64,000 bases of DNA, from positions 137,024 through 201,023 of the forward strand of contig NZ_JASISP010000003.1 in the NCBI RefSeq assembly GCF_030063185.1, given 5' to 3'. Of this stretch, positions 50,345 to 59,060 are shown piece after piece. Source of the DNA: Arthrobacter sp. H35-D1. GTDB taxonomy: Bacteria > Actinomycetota > Actinomycetes > Actinomycetales > Micrococcaceae. The notes below the pieces were generated by a model, which worked only from the letters and a program-made list of their open reading frames with translations, searched no databases and had not been told where the DNA came from. Position 1 is the first letter of the stretch; each line of letters begins with the position of its first letter. Made by a program: the position numbers and the translations under genes.

Positions 50345-51720
50345 TGAGCACCATCACCGAAGCGCCCCTCGCGCAGTCAACACTTTTCCGCTTCGCCACG
50401 GCGGGTTCCGTGGACGACGGCAAATCAACGCTCGTGGGGCGCCTGCTCCACGACTCCAAGGCCATCCTGGCGGACACGCTGGACGCCGTCACCCGCACCT
50501 CGGCCGACAGGGGCTTTGGCGGCGAAAACGGCAGCACGCAAAAGATCGACCTGGCGCTGCTCACCGACGGCCTGCGCGCCGAACGCGAACAAGGCATCAC
50601 CATCGACGTCGCCTACCGCTACTTCGCCACCGACCGCCGCAGCTTCATCCTGGCCGACTGCCCCGGGCACGTGCAGTACACCAAGAACACGGTGACGGGC
50701 GCGTCCACTGCGGATGCCGTGGTCGTGCTGATCGACGCCCGCAAAGGGGTCCTCGAGCAGACCCGCCGGCACTTGTCGGTGCTGCGCCTGCTGCGCGTGC
50801 CCAACGTGCTGGTGGCCGTGAACAAGATCGACCTTGTCGACTACAGCGAAGACGTCTTCCGCACCATTGAGGCCGATCTGCAAAAGGTGGCCGCCGAAGT
50901 TGGCCTCAACGACGTGGTGGTGGTGCCGGTTTCCGCGCTCGAGGGCGACAACGTGGTGGATCCGTCCACGCACACGCCCTGGTACACCGGGCCCAGCCTG
51001 CTGGCCATCCTGGAAACCCTGCCCACCACCGACGACCTCGAGCGCGGCCTTGAACCATTCCGCTTCCCCGTGCAGCTGGTGGTTCGTCCGCAGGGTGCGT
51101 TGGCTCCAGAGCTCAAGGAAGCGGACGACGCCGGAGCCTCCTTCCGCGACTACCGCGCCTATGCGGGGCAAGTGGCTTCGGGTGCGGTGTCGGTGGGGGA
51201 GAGCATTACGGTGTTGCCTTCCGGTCGCACTGCAACAGTGGTGGGCATTGACTTTGCCGGGCGATCCCTGGAGCGGGCCGTTGCGCCACAGTCGGTGTCG
51301 CTGCGCCTGAGCGAGGAGATCGACATTGCCCGAGGCGACGTCATTGCCGCCACGGGAACGTTTGGCGAGGTTGGCCAAGACGTTTATGCGGAGCTGTGCT
51401 GGTTGTCCGCGAAGCCGCTGCGCGAGGGCGCCAAGGTGCTCATCAAACACGGCAGCAAGACGGTTCAAGGGCTTGTCCGCGCCGTGAGCGGCAAGCTGAA
51501 CCTTGACACTTTTGCGCTGGAGCCCGCCTCCAGCTTGGCACTGAACGACATTGGTGCAGCCCAAATCCGGCTGGCGTCCCCGCTTCCGGTGGAGTCCTAC
51601 GCCCGGCACCGCCGGACAGGGGCGTTTTTGGTTATTGACGCGCAGGACGGGAACACCCTCGCCGCCGGGCTTGTCAACGACCACCCGGGCGACCACGAAG
51701 ACGAGCGCTATGTGATCTAG
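50344..51720 (+). CDS. cysN: sulfate adenylyltransferase subunit 1, CysN (GTPase)
   Basis: The EF-Tu-like GTPase that drives APS formation by CysD, 458 residues. GTP-binding motifs are AGSVDDGKST (residues about 16-25), the switch region DVAYRYFATD and DCPGHVQYTKN, and NKIDLVD. Two beta-barrel domains follow. There is no C-terminal APS kinase (CysC) fusion, which agrees with an APS-type CysH that needs no PAPS. It is the last gene of the sir-cysH-cysD-cysN operon; a REP-like palindrome follows at 51735-51780. Confidence 0.95.
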   Translation: MSTITEAPLAQSTLFRFATAGSVDDGKSTLVGRLLHDSKAILADTLDAVTRTSADRGFGGENGSTQKIDLALLTDGLRAEREQGITIDVAYRYFATDRRSFILADCPGHVQYTKNTVTGASTADAVVVLIDARKGVLEQTRRHLSVLRLLRVPNVLVAVNKIDLVDYSEDVFRTIEADLQKVAAEVGLNDVVVVPVSALEGDNVVDPSTHTPWYTGPSLLAILETLPTTDDLERGLEPFRFPVQLVVRPQGALAPELKEADDAGASFRDYRAYAGQVASGAVSVGESITVLPSGRTATVVGIDFAGRSLERAVAPQSVSLRLSEEIDIARGDVIAATGTFGEVGQDVYAELCWLSAKPLREGAKVLIKHGSKTVQGLVRAVSGKLNLDTFALEPASSLALNDIGAAQIRLASPLPVESYARHRRTGAFLVIDAQDGNTLAAGLVNDHPGDHEDERYVI

Positions 51721-51734
51721 CCGTTCCGGCACAC

Positions 51735-51780
51735 GGTGATCGAGCCTGTCGAGATCCAGGTTTCAACAGACTCGATCATC
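51735..51780. repeat. REP-like imperfect palindrome after cysN
   Basis: TGATCGAG (51737-51744) is repeated inverted as CTCGATCA (51771-51778), and the arms extend inward and outward with mismatches (GGTGATCGAGCCTGTCGA against a similar reverse arm). Elements of the type GATCGAGCCTGTCGA are common intergenic palindromes in Arthrobacter genomes as I recall. Here it could act as the terminator between cysN and the convergent esterase gene. Confidence 0.55.
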
Positions 51781-51855
51781 GGGAGCCTTGAGTCTTCAGC
51801 GAGCTACGCCCCACAAGGTTAAATACTCGCGAGTCCTGAACCGGTTCCGCACGGG

Positions 51856-52866
51856 TTAAGCTGTCACTTTTTTGATGAATGACTGCAAGCGGCCGTAGAC
51901 CTCCTGCGATTCCGGATACCGAAAGTTCTGCTGCCATGCGTGCTGGGTGTTGATGCTCTCCCAGCCGTAGATCAGCGAGTCCACGGGAACTCCATGTTGA
52001 TCGAGCTTGTGGATGAAGTTCATATTGGATGAATAAAAAAAGTCTCGCTCCGATGTTGTAATGAAAACGGGTGGGCACCGGGAGTCGAGCCACTCGATGG
52101 GCGACATGTAATGGGACTCCTCCCGCAGCATGTGTTTCTGATTCCCGCCGCTCCTTCGCCCACCGCGGGAGGGCAGGAGCATGCGGACGAAGTTCAGGCT
52201 CAGTACAAAACCCCTGTCGAAGAACACGGAAAAGTCGACGATGCTGCAGTGCTGCACCAGACCCTTGACGGAGGTGGCCAGCGTGACAGGGTGCAGCGCA
52301 TAGTGCTCGGCAAGCTCCGGACGGAACATGGCGGCCGCCGTGAGCGCGGAAATCTGCCCACCGGCAGAGTCCCCGCCAAGGACAATCCGATGGGCGTCCC
52401 CGCCAAATTCACGAATGTGGGCGTCAACCCAGACCAGTGCTTCATTGGCGTCCTCCAGGACGTGGCCCAGGTGAAAATGCGGCGCCATGCGGTAGTTCAC
52501 GTTGACCACCACCAGACCATACGATGCTTGGCTGGCGCAGTACTTCGTCAGCGAGGCCTTGTCGCCGGAAGTCCACCCGCCACCGTGAAAATAGACATAC
52601 ACCGGCAGCCAGCTCCCCGCCGGGTCACTGCCGTCCGGAGCGATGACGTCCAGCCGGTGCGAGCGGATATGGTCACCGACGAAGTCAATGTCATACCAGT
52701 GCTGCACCCCGGCAATGGGATCCATGTTGAGGCTCCGGAGATCGCCCTTGCTTACCGAATGCATGAAGACGCGCCAAGCCCACACTGGAACCCGACGCAG
52801 CGCGTGCCGACCACCGCGTCCGGAGGCGTTTGTGCCACGTGATTCACCATGAACCCGTTCACTCAT
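51856..52866 (-). CDS. alpha/beta hydrolase (HSL/esterase family)
   Basis: A 336-residue esterase-like protein. The oxyanion-hole motif is VYFHGGGWTSG, the nucleophile elbow is GGDSAGGQIS, and the late segment ERDFFYSSN plus a His in NTQHAWQQNF supply the Asp/His candidates. No signal peptide or lipobox is visible. The N-terminus is Arg/Gly-rich and poorly conserved. The natural ester is unknown. It interrupts the sulfur genes and is transcribed against them. Confidence 0.85.
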   Translation of the reverse strand: MSERVHGESRGTNASGRGGRHALRRVPVWAWRVFMHSVSKGDLRSLNMDPIAGVQHWYDIDFVGDHIRSHRLDVIAPDGSDPAGSWLPVYVYFHGGGWTSGDKASLTKYCASQASYGLVVVNVNYRMAPHFHLGHVLEDANEALVWVDAHIREFGGDAHRIVLGGDSAGGQISALTAAAMFRPELAEHYALHPVTLATSVKGLVQHCSIVDFSVFFDRGFVLSLNFVRMLLPSRGGRRSGGNQKHMLREESHYMSPIEWLDSRCPPVFITTSERDFFYSSNMNFIHKLDQHGVPVDSLIYGWESINTQHAWQQNFRYPESQEVYGRLQSFIKKVTA

Positions 52867-53341
52867 GCTCCAACGTTAGGCCTGCAGACTGGTATGCAGC
52901 TGTGAAATAGGGTCACCCCTTTGGCCGTGAATTCCTTCTGATTCATCGTTTGTTCCACCATGCGCGCTGCAACGGCCCTTGCGGCGGTCCGCCACGTGGT
53001 GGATATTGCGCGCCGGGGCTGCAGACGCACCGTCGTCCCGGACAACAATGCTGGCCCGGCCCCAAGTGCCCCGACCATCCTGTCCCATCTGGATGAGCAC
53101 CATGACTGTAATCATCGCGCAAATATGCCGTGAACAACCTGAGTGCGGTGGTGAGCGGGGAACTCTTAGGAGAGCAACATCGGCCTCTGTCTGTTGCGCG
53201 TGCTGTCGTTGCAACTGATTTTGGCGGCCCTGAGAGCAGGTGGCCGAGGTTGGAACGCTGGCCTTCCGTCATAAAGTCGAGGTGCGGGACTGCGGAATTC
53301 GTGTTGGCAGAAACCAGTGTGATAGAGGATACGATCGCCCT
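52867..53341. other. 475-bp stretch without a supported gene
   Basis: Only low-complexity, overlapping frames on both strands occur here, none with a convincing start, domain or composition. It must hold the promoters of the leftward esterase and the rightward urea transporter. No clear box pair or palindrome was recognised. Confidence 0.5.
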
Positions 53342-54271
53342 GTGCAACTAAAACAACTGCCGGTTCACCGGTCCGGCCGGAACGTCCTTTACGATGCCAC
53401 GGTCACGTTGTTGCGGGGAATTTCCCAGATTTTCTTCCAAGCAAAGGCCATCCCCGGGTTGCTTATCCTCATCGCCTTTGTTGTTGCCGACTGGCAGATG
53501 GCGCTGATCGTTGTGCTGGGTTGCATCAGCTCCACTGTCGCCGGCGTGCTGATGCGCTTCCCTGCCAGCAAGGTGCGCGCAGGCCATCACGGATTTTGCG
53601 GTGCCTTGGTTGGTGCTGCGGCCTTTGCCGCCATGGACAGTGGATGGTTGGCCTTCCTTGTGTCAGTCCTCGGTGGCCTGCTGTGCGGGCCGGTGACGTG
53701 GTTGCTGGTGCAAGCCTTCAACTCGCCACCGTTGAAAGCCCTGCAGTTGCCCTACTTGACGGGGCCCTTCTGCGTGGTGGCCAGCTTGATGTACTTTGCC
53801 ACCTCCGGCAACCACGTTTCACAGGTGCCGGTGGTCTTGGATGAAAGCCTGACTGCGCTGTTCTTCCGCTCCATTGTGAGCAATGTGTCCCAGGTGGTGC
53901 TTGTGGACAGCGTCCTTGTGGGACTTCTGATCCTGCTGGCCCTGTTCCTGTCCCACTGGAAAGTGGGTTTGGCCGCCCTGCTGGGCAGCACGATGCTCAG
54001 TGTCGTGGCCGTCACCACCGGGCAGGACCGGCTGCTGCTGGGGCACGGCATGCTTGGCTACTCGGAAGTCCTAGTGTCCATTGCGCTGGCTGCAGTGTTC
54101 CTGAAAGGAACGTGGCAGCCCTGGGTCATGGCCGTCGTCGGAACCTTGCTGGTGGGCGTGGTGCGGATACCACTCCAGCATTTGTACGGCGTCTATACCT
54201 GGCCCTTTGTGATCACCACTTGGGTGCTGTTGGCCGCGGTCCACTTCCTCCCCGGCATCAAGCGCCGCTGA
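53342..54271 (+). CDS. urea transporter (UT family)
   Basis: A 309-residue integral membrane protein with about ten helices in two homologous halves. The two family motifs are visible: GHHGFCGALVGAAAF in the first half and GMLGYSEVLVSIAL in the second. UT proteins are channels that pass urea passively. No urease genes are in the window. GTG 53342 gives a fitting N-terminus just before the first helix; the frame stays open further upstream. The last helix is followed by a short basic tail. Confidence 0.85.
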   Translation: MQLKQLPVHRSGRNVLYDATVTLLRGISQIFFQAKAIPGLLILIAFVVADWQMALIVVLGCISSTVAGVLMRFPASKVRAGHHGFCGALVGAAAFAAMDSGWLAFLVSVLGGLLCGPVTWLLVQAFNSPPLKALQLPYLTGPFCVVASLMYFATSGNHVSQVPVVLDESLTALFFRSIVSNVSQVVLVDSVLVGLLILLALFLSHWKVGLAALLGSTMLSVVAVTTGQDRLLLGHGMLGYSEVLVSIALAAVFLKGTWQPWVMAVVGTLLVGVVRIPLQHLYGVYTWPFVITTWVLLAAVHFLPGIKRR

Positions 54272-54385
54272 AACACTGCCGAAGTTGTGCCTGTCCACGA
54301 CGCGGCCCCGCAGCCAAACTCCCGGCTGGGCGAAATATAGCTGGACAAGCACTGTGAAGGTGGGAGAATTTGAGGCAAGGACCGG

Positions 54386-55429
54386 GTGCTCAACCCGGCC
54401 GGCAGTGGCGAGGGGGACACCATCGAAAGCATGGCCGTGGAGGACATGGGGATTGCATTGGAGCAGGAACGACACCGGGCGCAGGCCTTGAATGATGCTG
54501 CAGAGGCAATACGCAACACGATTGTGAGCCGGCTCCATGACGACGGGCTCAACCACCACGATGTGCAGTTCCGGGTCAAGTCATCCGTCTCGACGGCGGA
54601 GAAGCTCAGCCGCCGCTGCGACGACGGACGGCTGAAGTATCCTGGCGGCCTCGACGACCTGATCGGCGTGCGGGTCATTTTGTTCGTGGAATCGGACATT
54701 GAGGCCGTCGCCATCGCGCTCTCGAACCAGTTCCTCTGCCACGACGACGAAGACAAGACCGCAATGATGCGCAAAAACGGCGGTATTGGCTATGCCGGGC
54801 GGCATCTGACCCTTGAAGTCCCGGCAGTCAACCCGCCGCGCGACTGCAACGACTTTACCGGCCAGCGCTTCGAGGTGCAGATCCGCACGGTCCTCCAACA
54901 TGCTTGGGCGGAATTTGAACACGACGTCCGCTTCAAGGGCTCAAGCGGCGACAACGCTGAAATCAGCCGCGCCTTCACCATGGCCTCCACTCTCATTGAG
55001 CTTGCCGACCAACAGTTTGTGAACATCAGCGACATTTTGAAACGGCTCCAGAGCGAAGGTTCCATTGAGCCTGAAACACAAAAACTCGACGCCGGGACCC
55101 TCCAGGGCGTGCTGACCCGCGCCTTCCCTGGATACCCCAGCAGCAAGGAAAACCAATACGCTTGGATGGTGAAAATTCTTGCCGCCAACGGCATTGACAC
55201 TGTCAGCGCCGCCGAGGATTGGTTCAAGTCCTTGGATTCGGAACAGGTGGCAAAATCCATGCAATACAGGTTCTCACCGGGTCAAGTCCGTCTGGCGGAC
55301 GACTTGTTGCTGCAATCTCTCGGGGAGTCCTATGTGGAGGCGACGAAGGCGCTGAGCAGCGACAACAATCGTGAAACAACACTGCGCTCACGGTTGCACA
55401 AGCTCCGCGTTGTCCGGGACGACGGATAA
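54386..55429 (+). CDS. RelA/SpoT-domain protein, lone (p)ppGpp synthetase-like
   Basis: A 347-residue protein with a RelA/SpoT synthetase domain (residues about 40-195): FRVKSSVSTAEKLSRRCDDGRL, LDDLIGVRVILFVESDIEAV, GYAGRHLTLEVP and FEVQIRTVLQHAWAEFEHDVRFKG. It has no HD hydrolase domain and no TGS/ACT regulatory domains. The C-terminal about 150 residues are helical and of unknown role. It resembles small alarmone synthetases, but its C-terminal extension sets it apart. GTG 54386 has AAGGA upstream; ATG 54431 is an alternative. Nucleotide specificity cannot be told. Confidence 0.82.
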   Translation: MLNPAGSGEGDTIESMAVEDMGIALEQERHRAQALNDAAEAIRNTIVSRLHDDGLNHHDVQFRVKSSVSTAEKLSRRCDDGRLKYPGGLDDLIGVRVILFVESDIEAVAIALSNQFLCHDDEDKTAMMRKNGGIGYAGRHLTLEVPAVNPPRDCNDFTGQRFEVQIRTVLQHAWAEFEHDVRFKGSSGDNAEISRAFTMASTLIELADQQFVNISDILKRLQSEGSIEPETQKLDAGTLQGVLTRAFPGYPSSKENQYAWMVKILAANGIDTVSAAEDWFKSLDSEQVAKSMQYRFSPGQVRLADDLLLQSLGESYVEATKALSSDNNRETTLRSRLHKLRVVRDDG

Positions 55430-55535
55430 CGCGCGCCAACCACCCCCACCGGTCCATGTGACGCTGCGTGTCTCCTCGTGACCTTGGGCGTCCCCGCCAT
55501 TGAACAGGCCCGGGCGGATTCCCTACCGTTTAACC

Positions 55536-56726
55536 ATGACTACAAGGGGAACCGCGGCCGATCCGCAGCCGACACCGCAGGCAGCAGCCCAACCACCGCT
55601 GAAGCGTATTCGCATCGTGGCCGGAGAGAAGCCCAAACACAAGTGGCGCGGCATGGAAATCATGGTTGCCACGGCACTCGTCGCCCTCATCGGAGCAGGC
55701 GCGGCCGTGGCCAGCATGAGCGCCAAAAGCGCAGACGAAGCGGCAGCCCCGGCTGCAGCAACCGCCCCGGCTGCCGTCCTGAAGCTTGGCTACTTTGGCA
55801 ACATCACCCACGGCCCCGCGCTCGCGGGAGTGGAGAAGGGCATCTTCGCCAAAGACCTTGGAGCCACCGCACTGGAAACCCAGGTCTTCACCACGGGCCC
55901 GGCAACTGTTGAAGCACTCAACGCCGGCGCGATCGACGCCGCCTACCTGGGCCCCAACCCGGCGCTGAACTCCTTTGTGCAAAGCGGAGGCGAATCCATC
56001 CGCATCATTGCCGGAGTTGCCTCCGGTGGTGCCCAATTCGTGGTCAGGCCGTCCATCACCGACGTTGAACAGCTCCGTGGAAAGGCCATCGCCACCCCGC
56101 AATTAGGCGGCACGCAGGACGTGGCATTGCGCACTTGGCTGGGAGAGCGCGGGCTGCACACCGACACCTCCGGGGGCGGGGACGTCACGATCACACCCAC
56201 CACCAACGCCCAAACGCTGCGTCTGTTCCAGGATGGAAAGATTGACGGCGCCTGGGTCGCCGAGCCGTGGACCTCCCGCCTGGTGCTCCAAGCCGGGGCG
56301 AAAGTCCTTGTCGACGAGGCCGATCTTTGGGACAAGGGCGAGTTCAGCACAACAGTGCTGGCCGTCAACAAGTCCTTCCTCGAAGCCCACCCGCAAACGG
56401 TCCAGGCCCTGTTGGAAGGGCACGTCGACTCGATTGCGTGGCTGGATGAACACCCCGACGATGCCGGGGCGGTCATCAATGACGCGCTCACGGTGGCCAT
56501 TGGGCAGCCGCTGGAAGACGACGTGATTGCCCGGTCCTTGTCCAAACTGAAATTCACCTCCGACCCGCTGGCGGCCACCTTCGACACACTGCTCGACCAC
56601 GGTGTCAGCGCCGGTGTTTCCAAACCGGCGGATCTCAACGGTCTCTTTGACCTGACGTTGCTGAACAAAGTGCTCACAGCGGCCGGCGAAAAACCCGTCA
56701 CGGCCGCAGGATTGGGTGCAGAATGA
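55536..56726 (+). CDS. ssuA: aliphatic sulfonate/taurine-type ABC transporter, substrate-binding protein
   Basis: A 396-residue binding protein of the SsuA/TauA/NrtA class. A basic N-terminus precedes one hydrophobic segment (IMVATALVALIGAGAAVASM), which is either a signal peptide or an anchor; there is no lipobox Cys. The binding domain includes LKLGYFGNITHGPALAGVEKG, GAIDAAYLGPNPALNSFV and GKAIATPQLGGTQDVALRTWL. The sulfur-gene neighbourhood supports sulfonate as substrate; nitrate or a thiamine precursor are family alternatives. Its stop overlaps the ATPase ATG. Confidence 0.88.
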   Translation: MTTRGTAADPQPTPQAAAQPPLKRIRIVAGEKPKHKWRGMEIMVATALVALIGAGAAVASMSAKSADEAAAPAAATAPAAVLKLGYFGNITHGPALAGVEKGIFAKDLGATALETQVFTTGPATVEALNAGAIDAAYLGPNPALNSFVQSGGESIRIIAGVASGGAQFVVRPSITDVEQLRGKAIATPQLGGTQDVALRTWLGERGLHTDTSGGGDVTITPTTNAQTLRLFQDGKIDGAWVAEPWTSRLVLQAGAKVLVDEADLWDKGEFSTTVLAVNKSFLEAHPQTVQALLEGHVDSIAWLDEHPDDAGAVINDALTVAIGQPLEDDVIARSLSKLKFTSDPLAATFDTLLDHGVSAGVSKPADLNGLFDLTLLNKVLTAAGEKPVTAAGLGAE

Positions 56727-57520
56727 CCGAGCTGCTGACTGCCGAGCCTGCAATTGAAAGCGCAAGCGCTCTGGAAGCCGACGACGGCGGCCGGGCACCC
56801 GCCGTCGTCCTTGAAAACCTGGGCAAGCGCTTTGGCGACGGGGCCCCGGTGTTGGAGAACGTGAACGCCGTGATCCACCAAGGCGAGTTTGTGGCGCTGC
56901 TGGGCGCCTCGGGCTGCGGGAAATCAACGCTGTTGAACATCATTTCGGGCCTTGACGTGCCCACATCCGGAGCACTCGAAGTCCCTGCCGACGGGGCGGC
57001 ATTCATGTTCCAGGATTCCTCGCTGTTCCCTTGGCTCAGTGCGCGCGGGAACATTGAGTTGGCGCTGAAGCTGCGCGGTGTTGGACGGGTTGAACGCAAG
57101 CTGCGCGCCACGGAACTGCTGGAGTTGGTGAATCTGGGGCAGGCTGCGGCCAAACGCCCACACGAGCTGTCCGGGGGAATGCGCCAGCGCGTGGCCCTGG
57201 CCAGGGCGCTGGCGCAAGAGCGGCCGCTGCTGCTGATGGACGAGCCGTTTGCCGCACTGGACGCCATCACCAGGGACCTGCTGCACAACGAACTGGAAAG
57301 AGTCTGGCGGGAAACCGGGCGGACCATAATTTTTGTCACCCACAATGTGCGCGAGGCCGTGCGGCTGGGGCAGCGCGTGTTGCTGCTCTCCTCCAAGCCG
57401 GGGCGAGTGGTGGCCGAATGGGACGTTTCCGAGGAACACAGGACGAACGCCGGGGCCGCCGGAAAACTCACCGGCGACATCACCGACCGATTGCGCGAGG
57501 AGATCCGCCGACATGCCTGA
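56723..57520 (+). CDS. ssuB: sulfonate-type ABC transporter, ATP-binding protein
   Basis: A 265-residue ATPase. Walker A is GASGCGKST, the signature LSGGMRQRVALARAL, Walker B LLLMDEPFAALDAITRD, and the switch His is in FVTHNVREAVRLG. The proportions match SsuB/TauB. It overlaps the binding-protein gene by 4 bp and the permease gene by 8 bp. Confidence 0.92.
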   Translation: MTELLTAEPAIESASALEADDGGRAPAVVLENLGKRFGDGAPVLENVNAVIHQGEFVALLGASGCGKSTLLNIISGLDVPTSGALEVPADGAAFMFQDSSLFPWLSARGNIELALKLRGVGRVERKLRATELLELVNLGQAAAKRPHELSGGMRQRVALARALAQERPLLLMDEPFAALDAITRDLLHNELERVWRETGRTIIFVTHNVREAVRLGQRVLLLSSKPGRVVAEWDVSEEHRTNAGAAGKLTGDITDRLREEIRRHA

Positions 57521-58409
57521 AACAATAACGTCGCCGCTGCTAAAAAACGGCAGTGCCGATGAAATGCGCTCCCTGGAAGCGGGGCTGGATTCGCTGCAGT
57601 CCGAGGCTGTGGAGCGTCGTGGTGTTGATTGGTCCCGGCTGCTGCTGCCGCTTGCCGCATTCGTCGTGCTGCTGCTTGCGTGGCAGTTCTATGTTTCACT
57701 GGGGCTGCGCCGCCGCGACCTGGTGCCCGGCCCGCTGGATGTGTTGGGATCACTGGGTACGCTCTGGCAGGAAGGCAACGCCCAGGAAGCCGTGTGGACC
57801 TCGCTGCAGCGCGGCATCACGGGGTTCACCATCAGCATCGTGGTGGCCACACCGATCGGCCTGCTGTTCTCCCAAGTGCGGTTGCTGCGCAGGGCATTTG
57901 GTCCACTCATTTCAGGTTTGCAGGTGCTGCCCTCCGTGGCATGGGTGCCGGCAGCCATCATCTGGTTTGGCCTGACGGATGCCACGGTGTACTTCGTCAT
58001 GTTTATGGGGGCCATCCCCTCCATCATCAACGGGCTCATCGCCGGTGTGGACCAGATCCCGCCGCAGTACCGCCGGATGGGGCAGATCCTGGGCGCATCG
58101 CGCTGGGAAATGGCCGTCAACGTGGTGCTTCCAGCCGCGCTGCCTGGTTACGTTGGCGGATTGAAGCAGGGCTGGGCGTTTTCGTGGCGCTCACTGATGG
58201 CCGCTGAAATCATTGCCATGGGCGGCAGCCTCGGCTTCGGCCTGGGCTCGCTGCTGGAGCAGGGCCGGCAGCTCTCTGACATGGGCATCGTGATGTCGGC
58301 GATCCTGATCATCTTGTTCGTTGGCATCGCCGTTGAACTGCTTGTCTTTGCACCCGTGGAAAAGCGTCTGTTGCGCGGACGCGGCCTCCTCGCCGGAAGC
58401 ACCCGCTAG
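57513..58409 (+). CDS. ssuC: sulfonate-type ABC transporter, permease
   Basis: A 298-residue permease with about six helices. FVVLLLAWQFYVSLGLRRRDLVPGP is the first, and the ATPase-docking loop is RRMGQILGASRWEMAVNVVLPAALPG. GLKQGWAFSWRSLMAAEIIAM is a typical SsuC/TauC segment. ATG 57513 lies inside the ssuB end; longer in-frame starts lie deep in ssuB and are unlikely. Confidence 0.92.
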   Translation: MPETITSPLLKNGSADEMRSLEAGLDSLQSEAVERRGVDWSRLLLPLAAFVVLLLAWQFYVSLGLRRRDLVPGPLDVLGSLGTLWQEGNAQEAVWTSLQRGITGFTISIVVATPIGLLFSQVRLLRRAFGPLISGLQVLPSVAWVPAAIIWFGLTDATVYFVMFMGAIPSIINGLIAGVDQIPPQYRRMGQILGASRWEMAVNVVLPAALPGYVGGLKQGWAFSWRSLMAAEIIAMGGSLGFGLGSLLEQGRQLSDMGIVMSAILIILFVGIAVELLVFAPVEKRLLRGRGLLAGSTR

Positions 58410-58443
58410 CGGCGGCGACACCCCCGCAACCTTCGGCGCTGGC

Positions 58444-58482
58444 AAAAAAATGGGGGTGCGGAAAGTATATTTTCCGCACCCC
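58444..58482 (-). terminator. intrinsic terminator of the DUF4190-like gene
   Basis: GGGGTGCGGAAA (58453-58464) and TTTCCGCACCCC (58471-58482) form a perfect 12-bp stem with loop GTATAT. On the minus strand the stem is followed within 2 nt by a run of seven T (58444-58450). It fits a Rho-independent terminator for the leftward gene at 58518 and may also stop ssuC transcription in the other direction. Confidence 0.85.
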
Positions 58483-58517
58483 AGTCCCAGCTGCAGCCGG
58501 GATAACAACTCACGTGG

Positions 58518-58847
58518 CTAGTAGGTCATTTGGCTCATCGCGCCGGCCGTGCCGACCATGGCGATGATCGCGATGATCGCCACCACGATGCCAACCACGC
58601 CCAAAATGGCCCCAATCCAGCCGGTGACCTTGCCAACGGTTGCAGCGGTGTGCAGCTGCTCAGCCTTCTTGGCCTTGGAGATGGCGATCGGGCCCAGAAT
58701 GATGCCGATGAAGAACAAGGACAGAATGCCCAGGATCATGGAAGTCTGAGCGTGCTGGGCGCCCTGCAGCTGCTCCACCGAGTTCTGGGTGTAGACATTG
58801 GCCTGCTGCTGCTGTGCCGGCGGCGGAGTGTATGAATCTTGTGACAT
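58518..58847 (-). CDS. DUF4190-domain small membrane protein
   Basis: A 109-residue protein. The N-terminal third is a polar Gln/Pro-rich tail (SYTPPPAQQQQANVYTQNS). Two hydrophobic segments follow: SMILGILSLFFIGIILGPIAI and WIGAILGVVGIVVAIIAIIAM. SLFFIGIILGPIAISKAKKA is the DUF4190 pattern. The true start is ATG 58847; the frame extends upstream to 59057, but GGGGACAACC directly precedes this ATG. Function unknown. Confidence 0.85.
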   Translation of the reverse strand: MSQDSYTPPPAQQQQANVYTQNSVEQLQGAQHAQTSMILGILSLFFIGIILGPIAISKAKKAEQLHTAATVGKVTGWIGAILGVVGIVVAIIAIIAMVGTAGAMSQMTY

Positions 58848-59060
58848 GGTTGTCCCCTTATTGGTCACGAGTGAGATGAGCGTACCTAAGAAACTTAGCA
58901 ACAAGCCGGGCGTTGTCTGGCCTTCCACCGCATATGTGACGGTGGAGGTGCTTTCGCTCCACAATCCGGGCGCCACAATTATGTGTCCCCGCGTGACGTT
59001 GCGTGAACTGGTGTAACGCGCCCCTTGAACACGAATATCCCCTTTATCTAAAGTCATCTC

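Noticed and set aside
52876..53347. Leftward frames of 112 and 134 codons between the esterase and the urea transporter
   Set aside because: They overlap each other in different frames, have poor start signals and shadow-like Arg/Gly/Pro composition, and show no recognisable domain.
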